From assembly GCA_946629205.1 (NCBI GenBank), contig CAMOXP010000052.1:1-8193 (forward strand): a DNA stretch of 8,193 nt, written 5' to 3'. Positions 6,982-8,193 of the stretch are shown here, piece after piece. The notes under the pieces were generated by a model, which saw nothing but the letters and a program-made list of their open reading frames with translations, was not told where the DNA came from and did no database searches. Origin of the DNA: an uncultured Bacillota bacterium. Its GTDB lineage: Bacteria; Bacillota; Clostridia; Peptostreptococcales; Anaerovoracaceae. The position numbers were made by a program, and so were the translations under genes. Numbering within the stretch: position 1 is the stretch's first letter; each line of letters starts with the position of its first letter.

Positions 6982-7013
6982 ATACGTGAAATATTTCCTA
7001 CACATGAAATATA
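6978..7013. repeat. 18-bp tandem duplication spanning the phosphoesterase stop codon
   Basis: Two adjacent 18-base units, 6978-6995 and 6996-7013, match at 15 of 18. On the minus strand the phosphoesterase end Ile-Phe-His-Val-stop is repeated in frame: readthrough of the first TAG (7000-6998) gives Glu-Ile-Phe-His-Val-stop. The second unit ends in AGGA, which with the following GG forms the ribosome site of the fructokinase. The duplication thus builds nearly the whole intergenic gap. The unit junction also contains the palindrome GAAATATTTC (6988-6997). Confidence 0.75.
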
Positions 7014-8193
7014 CAATGTTCATATGCGTTGATAATGGTTGTCCCGTTATAATCGCTTCTCTGCGGTATATGGACCCCATAGTTCTTATGGATATGTCCG
7101 TGGACGAAATACGCCGGATGGTATTTCTCAATAAACTGGTTAAACGCCTCGAACCCCCGGTGGGAGATCGAATCGAAATCGTTCACGCCCCTCGCCGGCG
7201 CGTGAGTCACCAGGATGTCGATCCCGTTGCTTTTGCGGATCTTCTTCCCGAGCTTTCGCACGCGTTTTCCCATTTCTTCTTCCGTAAACATATTTTTGCC
7301 TTCGCGGTATTTGAAGGAACCTCCCAGCCCTGCGATGCGAAGGCCGTAGTATTCAAACACCGTATCTTCGATGCAGATGCATCCGCCCGGCGGGTCTTCC
7401 AGAAGTATGTCGTCATGGTTGCCGCGCACGTACAAGACCGGACAGCTTGCCATTGTCGTTAAAAATTCCAGATAGACCTTATGTAAATCTCCGCAGGCCA
7501 GGATCAGATCGATTCCATCCAGTTTCCCCGGAGTATAATATTCGTAGTAATATTTCGATTCATCGTCTGCTACGGCCAGGATCTTCATCGTTTTCCTTAC
7601 CGGCTGACGGAGCAGGTCCCTCAGCTGCCGCTGACTTAAATCAAAGACATCATGATAGCCATGCATTTCGATAAAAGCCAGCATGTCATCGCAAAGCGAC
7701 CTGAGTGTTTCTCCCTTCCCGATACTAACATATTCTTTATGAAAGTAGTAATAAAAAGAAAGAAAATCGCTGCGTTCTTCTTCCGTCCAGGCCTCGCCCG
7801 GTCTTTTGCCTAAGGCTTCCTGCAGCTGTCTATAGCAATCGGGCTCGGAGAACTCGACCGTTCTGAGCCCGCTCCAGTCGAAGAATTCGAGAAATGCTTC
7901 GTACAGTTCCGCTTCTTTCGTGCCGTCCTGTGCAGAAGGTACCCTGATCACATAGGCGTCGATGCTGTCGGCCTCGAAATACTTCAGCACACTGACTCTC
8001 TTGTTGCCTTCTTCGACATAGAACCTGTTTCTGTATTCGTACAGCTTAACAGGTTCGCGTATCCCCTCCTCCAGATGCGCGGCGCAGAGGATTTTCCACT
8101 TTGCCGCAAATTCTGAGGAATGACTAAGAAGGGGCATAAAATTCCGCGCGAACGCGTTATTACGCCCCTCATGTTTCGTGCCAACCACCAAAG
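6998..8193 (-). CDS. ParB-like domain fused to calcineurin-type metallophosphoesterase (5' end cut by window edge)
   Basis: The frame is open from the right edge to a TAG at 6998, giving at least 397 residues. A TTG at 8191 could serve as start, but the sequence already looks internal, so I treat it as partial; residues are numbered from that TTG. Residues about 40-83 resemble a ParB-like domain: IREPVKLYEYRNRFYVEEGN followed by KRVSVLKYF and IDAYVIRV. A helical linker (about 95-200) leads to a metallophosphoesterase domain (about 202-390): ILAVADDES (204-212), CGDL (233-236), GNHDD (258-262), GLGGSFKY (288-295), THAPARG (329-335) and HGHIH (364-368). These give five metal-site motifs in the usual order, except that motif I reads DDE rather than D-x-H. 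I remember similar proteins in Clostridia with S/A-D-x-E at this place, so this is probably a distinct subfamily, not a dead enzyme. The substrate is unknown. It precedes the fructokinase by 30 bases, but no link to sugar use is evident. Confidence 0.82.
   Translation of the reverse strand, partial: LVVGTKHEGRNNAFARNFMPLLSHSSEFAAKWKILCAAHLEEGIREPVKLYEYRNRFYVEEGNKRVSVLKYFEADSIDAYVIRVPSAQDGTKEAELYEAFLEFFDWSGLRTVEFSEPDCYRQLQEALGKRPGEAWTEEERSDFLSFYYYFHKEYVSIGKGETLRSLCDDMLAFIEMHGYHDVFDLSQRQLRDLLRQPVRKTMKILAVADDESKYYYEYYTPGKLDGIDLILACGDLHKVYLEFLTTMASCPVLYVRGNHDDILLEDPPGGCICIEDTVFEYYGLRIAGLGGSFKYREGKNMFTEEEMGKRVRKLGKKIRKSNGIDILVTHAPARGVNDFDSISHRGFEAFNQFIEKYHPAYFVHGHIHKNYGVHIPQRSDYNGTTIINAYEHCIFHV

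Noticed and set aside
8189..8191. TTG at the right edge as the true start of the phosphoesterase fusion.
   Set aside because: No ribosome site can be examined beyond the edge, and the following residues look like the inside of a conserved domain, so a truncated 5' end is more likely.
1..8193. Mobile elements, CRISPR arrays, toxin-antitoxin pairs, tRNA genes or riboswitches.
   Set aside because: I saw no transposase or integrase motifs, no regularly spaced repeats, no cloverleaf and no leader long enough for a typical riboswitch. Catabolite-response (cre) sites were also looked for between genes and no convincing match was seen.

Overview
The window reads as chromosomal DNA of a Gram-positive anaerobe of the Firmicutes, most likely Clostridia (Lachnospiraceae-like) or Erysipelotrichia. 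This rests on the clade-type galactokinase signature, the Clostridia-type ParB-like/metallophosphoesterase protein, strong AGGAGG-type ribosome sites and a clear sigma-A style promoter. It is an inference from remembered family resemblance, not a search. Gene density is high, no gap without a gene exceeds about 175 bases, and I see no tRNA, rRNA, insertion sequence, CRISPR array or phage gene.

Layout: (1) positions 1-1268, minus strand: a MATE-family multidrug/cation antiporter whose C-terminus runs off the left edge. (2) 1269-1442: a divergent intergenic region with a near-consensus promoter for the rightward gene and a probable extended -10 promoter for the leftward gene. (3) 1443-2801, plus strand: an APC-superfamily amino acid permease, closed by a strong intrinsic terminator at about 2818-2860. 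(4) 2874-8193, minus strand: four closely packed genes, in transcription order a ParB-like/metallophosphoesterase fusion (5' end beyond the right edge), a PfkB-family fructokinase, a GH13 amylosucrase-type enzyme and a galactokinase. Gaps of 30, 5 and 24 bases suggest one transcript. It runs convergently into the permease terminator.

The three sugar genes make a coherent story. The amylosucrase-like enzyme would split cytosolic sucrose, moving glucose to a glucan (or water) and freeing fructose. The fructokinase would phosphorylate that fructose, and the galactokinase would phosphorylate galactose. Together they fit the intracellular end of raffinose-family oligosaccharide or sucrose use, with glucose possibly stored as alpha-glucan. 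No transporter, alpha-galactosidase or regulator for this pathway lies in the window, and the phosphoesterase has no obvious place in it.

The most unusual pattern is at gene borders. Four of them carry a short tandem duplication (10, 12, 14 and 18 bp units). Two duplicate a stop codon in frame, one duplicates the start region of galK and one duplicates a Shine-Dalgarno region. The other points of interest are a Glu-to-Asn change in the galactokinase sugar-binding signature, the ParB-like/phosphoesterase fusion with an atypical first metal motif, and the amylosucrase-fructokinase-galactokinase gene order.
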